NCBI RefSeq assembly: GCF_002803985.1
Contig: NZ_CP024963.1
Span: 620,001-684,000, forward strand
DNA length: 64,000 bases
Reading direction: 5' to 3'
Source of the DNA: Williamsoniiplasma luminosum
GTDB lineage: Bacteria > Bacillota_I > Bacilli_A > Mycoplasmatales > Mycoplasmataceae
The notes under the pieces were generated by a model that was not told where the DNA came from, did not search any database, and saw nothing but the letters and a program-made list of their open reading frames with translations. Shown in pieces: positions 61,697 through 64,000 of this stretch. The translations under genes and the position numbers were made by a program. Every line of letters begins with the position of its first letter. Within the stretch, counting starts at the first letter, position 1.

Positions 61697-62404
61697 ATGT
61701 AAAAACTCAATTCATTAATTTTAAATAAGAAGCATAAAATAATTGAACAAAACTCAATTCAAACTGATTATGTGATTAAAGAATTATATAAAGCTTATAA
61801 AAAAATGAACAAAGATTTGTTTAACAACGAGTTAAAAGAAGATGCGATTATTTCTATTGCATCTAACCATAGACAAAGAAGTTTTATTCGAGGGAACTTT
61901 ACCCCGAGGAAACTATGAACTTATCATGAACATGAATATCACGAAATTATTATTTGGGGACTTGCTTTTAATGAAGATTATAAGTAAACTTTAGCAACTT
62001 TATTACACGAAATGGTGCATCAATATTGTCATCAAATCGAAGTCCGAGATACTTCATCGAATGGAAGACATAATCGAAAATTTAAATATTATGCAGAACA
62101 AGTGCATTTAAAAGTGCATAGCCCAATAATCAAACATATCGGTTATACAACCGATGTGTCTGAATATTTGAATAAATATTTTGAAGACCTTGATATTGAT
62201 CATACAAAAATAAATGCTTTTAAAAATGTCAATTGACTTAATAATCATGCAGATTTACAAGCTGAAATTGAAAAAATGCTTGCTGAAAAACCAAAGAGAT
62301 ATAAATATGAATGTGGTTTGTGTTTTTATGATTTTAGTTCCAAGCATGATATGGAATTAAAATGTCTGAAATGTGAAAATCCACTTGTTAAAAAATCTCT
62401 TTAA
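61697..62404 (+). pseudogene. SprT-like zinc metalloprotease gene with two in-frame TAA codons
   Basis: Read through, the frame gives a coherent SprT-like protein: YVIKELYKAYKKMNKD, then SIASNHRQRSFIRGNF, YHEIIIWGLAFNEDYK, the zinc motif LLHEMVHQYCHQ, HNRKFKYYAEQ, and a C-terminal zinc ribbon with CGLC and CLKC. TAA interrupts it at codon 2 (61700) and at 61985, ten codons before HEMVH. No frameshift is seen. A start at 62012 leaves only 130 residues. Either a young pseudogene or two separately translated pieces (61853-61987 and 62012-62404). Confidence 0.65.
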
Positions 62405-62406
62405 TT

Positions 62407-62448
62407 GAAAAAAACTTCCATTTCTTGTTAAAAAGGAAGTTTTTTTCC
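62407..62448 (+). terminator. Terminator after the SprT-like gene
   Basis: AAAAAAACTTCC and GGAAGTTTTTTT stem around a 13-base loop. Confidence 0.7.
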
Positions 62449-62520
62449 AGAGAATAATTTTGATCTCGATAAAACATAAATAAATGTCAAAGAAATTTTA
62501 GATTTTTTAGGTTTTTGTTT

Positions 62521-62526
62521 TATAAT
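62521..62526 (+). promoter_or_regulatory. -10 box of udk
   Basis: TATAAT at 62521-62526, 20 bases before the udk start; GGAG at 62534-62537 is the ribosome binding site. Confidence 0.5.
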
Positions 62527-62546
62527 GCTATATGGAGTAAAAAACA

Positions 62547-63176
62547 ATGAACCATAAACCTGTATTTTTAATTATTATTGCTGGAGGAACTGCTTCTGGT
62601 AAAACAAGTGTTGCTACTAAAATTGCAAATCAAATTTTGAAAGATAAATCAGTGAGTTATTTATCAATGGATAACTATTATAAGGATTTTTCAAATTTAA
62701 CTTTGCAAGAAAAACAAAACTTAAACTTTGATCACCCAAATAGTTTTGATGTTGACCTTTTGTGTAAAGATTTAATCAAACTAAAAAATCGCCAAGCAAT
62801 TAAACTGCCACAATATAATTTTGTCACTCATTCTCGTGAAAAAGAATGAACAGAATTTGCTCCAGCTGATGTCATAATTTTAGATGGAATTTTAGCTTTA
62901 CAAATTCAAGAAATTATGAAATTAGGAGATTTAAAAATTTTCATCAAAACAAGTGATGATATTCGTTTAATCAGAAGATTAGAGCGTGATATCAAAGAAC
63001 GTGGTCGTACTTTTGACAATGTGATTGAACAATATTTAACCACAGTTAAACCGATGCATGATGTTTTTGTTGAACCAAGTATTAATCAAGCAGATATAAT
63101 CATTCCTTTTCATGACGGAAATGAGATTGCCATTGATCTTGTTGCAACAAAAGTGCGAGAAATCTTAGCAAAATAA
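62547..63176 (+). CDS. udk: Uridine kinase
   Basis: A 209-residue P-loop kinase, normal length. Walker A AGGTASGKTSVA near residue 11, SMDNYYKDF near residue 43, FDHPNSFD near residue 67, VIILDGILAL near residue 110 and IRRLERDIKERGR near residue 145. It phosphorylates uridine and cytidine with ATP or GTP, completing the salvage path served by the BMP importer and Cdd. Confidence 0.95.
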
Positions 63177-63220
63177 AAACTTCAAAAAATGAATTAATTC
63201 ATCAATAAAACCATAATTTA

Positions 63221-63273
63221 ACAATAAAATAGTGCATTTTTTACAAAAAAAATGCAATTTCTATTTTATTGTT
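63221..63273 (+). terminator. Terminator of udk
   Basis: Nested stems: outer CAATAAAATAG with CTATTTTATTG, inner TGCATTTTTT with AAAAAATGCA, followed by TTTTTG. Confidence 0.7.
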
Positions 63274-63331
63274 TTTGTGCTTTGATAAAATTAATATGAC
63301 TTAATAAAAAGTCTAGAAGAAGGTCATATTT

Positions 63332-63925
63332 ATGAAGCGTTCTTTAAAATTTTCAAATAATCTTTTTCATTTATTCTCTTGTTTTTCGTTTTTAATTGTC
63401 TTTGCTTTTCTCATCGTTTTAGTGATTCATGGTTTTACAAACCTAAATTTCTTAACAGATAATGGCAATGTTTGAGCAAGCTGATGAAATTGAATGGATT
63501 ATAATTTAGTGAATACTCAAAGTTGATTACATGTTGTGCTTTGATTGAGTATGATTTTTATGATTTTTAATATTCTGATCACATTATCTGTTTTAGTCTA
63601 TCGTCAATTAAATGTTAAAAATGGTGTTAGTCAAAAACACCAAAATCTTTTGGCTGTTTTTGGTTTAATCTTTTCGGTTGCTTTGCTAATTATGTTTGCA
63701 GTTATTTATAGCAGAATTGATAAAGCAGCCAACGATACAAATTCGCTTTTGAAAATGTTGGATTTTATTAAAACCCCACCAGACGGTGATAAAACCCTCG
63801 GTCCTAACTCTCCAATTACAATTGTTTTAGTTTCTGGAATCGTCATTTCTGGGGTTGCAGCAGTCATGACTGCAAGTGTTTTTTTCCAATTTAAAAAAAC
63901 CAAAAAAGTTGTTGAAAAAACATAA
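63332..63925 (+). CDS. Membrane protein of unknown function (197 aa)
   Basis: Starts MKRSLKFSNNLFHLF behind AGAAGG. Four hydrophobic segments (about residues 13-35, 63-85, 103-122 and 162-185) and several TGA-Trp. Short loops, with a PPDGDKTLGPNSP stretch before the last span. No family recognised. Confidence 0.65.
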
Positions 63926-63941
63926 AATTTTAAAACGATCA

Positions 63942-63982
63942 ACCAAGGAAAAATCATAAAAATGATTTTTCCTTTTTTACTT
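63942..63982 (+). terminator. Terminator of 63332-63925
   Basis: AAGGAAAAATCAT and ATGATTTTTCCTT stem with a short A-rich loop and T tail. Confidence 0.75.
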
Positions 63983-64000
63983 GGGAAATATTCTCTATAA

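Noticed and set aside
1-64000. CRISPR array or cas genes
   Set aside because: No regularly spaced repeats and no Cas-like protein were seen anywhere in the window.

Overview
Organism. The window is AT-rich and TGA must be read as tryptophan: almost every long gene is cut into pieces if TGA is a stop and becomes one continuous family member if it is not. With the small genome style (tight operons, AAAGGAG-type ribosome binding sites, some leaderless starts), PTS sugar uptake, BMP-type lipoproteins and a NadD-YqeK fusion, this is a wall-less mollicute, most likely of the Spiroplasma/Entomoplasma/Mesoplasma/Williamsoniiplasma group. No species can be named from the sequence alone.

Layout. (1) 1-5.5 kb: one leftward block of about 19 tiny, tightly packed genes, many with paired cysteines and acidic tails, plus two related membrane proteins and a small P-loop ATPase; it looks like the end of a prophage, plasmid-like or integrative element. 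At its head (about 5518-5938) is a GC-rich, heavily self-complementary stretch that I read as a large structured RNA, or alternatively a hairpin-rich replication/packaging region. (2) 6.2-7.5 kb: rpsO, tRNA-Gly(UCC), a membrane protein with a coiled-coil tail. (3) 7.9-16.7 kb: a nucleoside-type BMP ABC importer with two lipoproteins, a double ATPase and two permeases; permease A carries a ~470-residue coiled-coil tail. (4) 16.7-28.5 kb: ABC-2 exporter, membrane proteins, cytidine deaminase, two choline-kinase-like proteins (one frameshifted), a lipoprotein, ITPase, TrmL, HAD hydrolase, DEAD-box helicase with a repetitive Ser/Arg tail, membrane-anchored J protein. (5) 28.8-43.2 kb: defence island holding a MORC-like GHKL ATPase, a PLD-helicase, a C5-cytosine methyltransferase and a DUF262/DUF1524 nuclease coupled to it; a sugar operon (DeoR regulator, PTS EIIBC, PfkB kinase) is nested inside. 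(6) 43.2-45.8 kb: NadD-YqeK, a membrane protein, MTA/SAH nucleosidase. (7) 45.9-60.4 kb: carbohydrate region with two tandem PTS EIIABC genes (one split by a recent IS3-family insertion), an SDR, a MupG-like 6-phospho-muramidase, two 6-phospho-beta-glucosidases and their EIIBC. (8) 60.5-64 kb: lipoprotein, broken SprT-like protease gene, uridine kinase, membrane protein.

How it fits together. Nucleoside salvage is well represented (BMP importer, Cdd, Udk, MtnN, ITPase). Sugars enter through at least four PTS permeases, and the phosphorylated products would be handled by the PfkB kinase, the two GH1 enzymes and MupG. A striking shared theme is that the ABC permease and every PTS permease here end in a long cytoplasmic coiled coil placed directly after the last membrane segment.

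Most notable for follow-up: the structured RNA candidate, the coiled-coil tails on unrelated transporters, the methyltransferase-DUF262/DUF1524 pair with a 17-A tract in front of the methyltransferase, and the IS insertion whose 3-bp target duplication can be read exactly by comparison with the intact neighbouring paralog.
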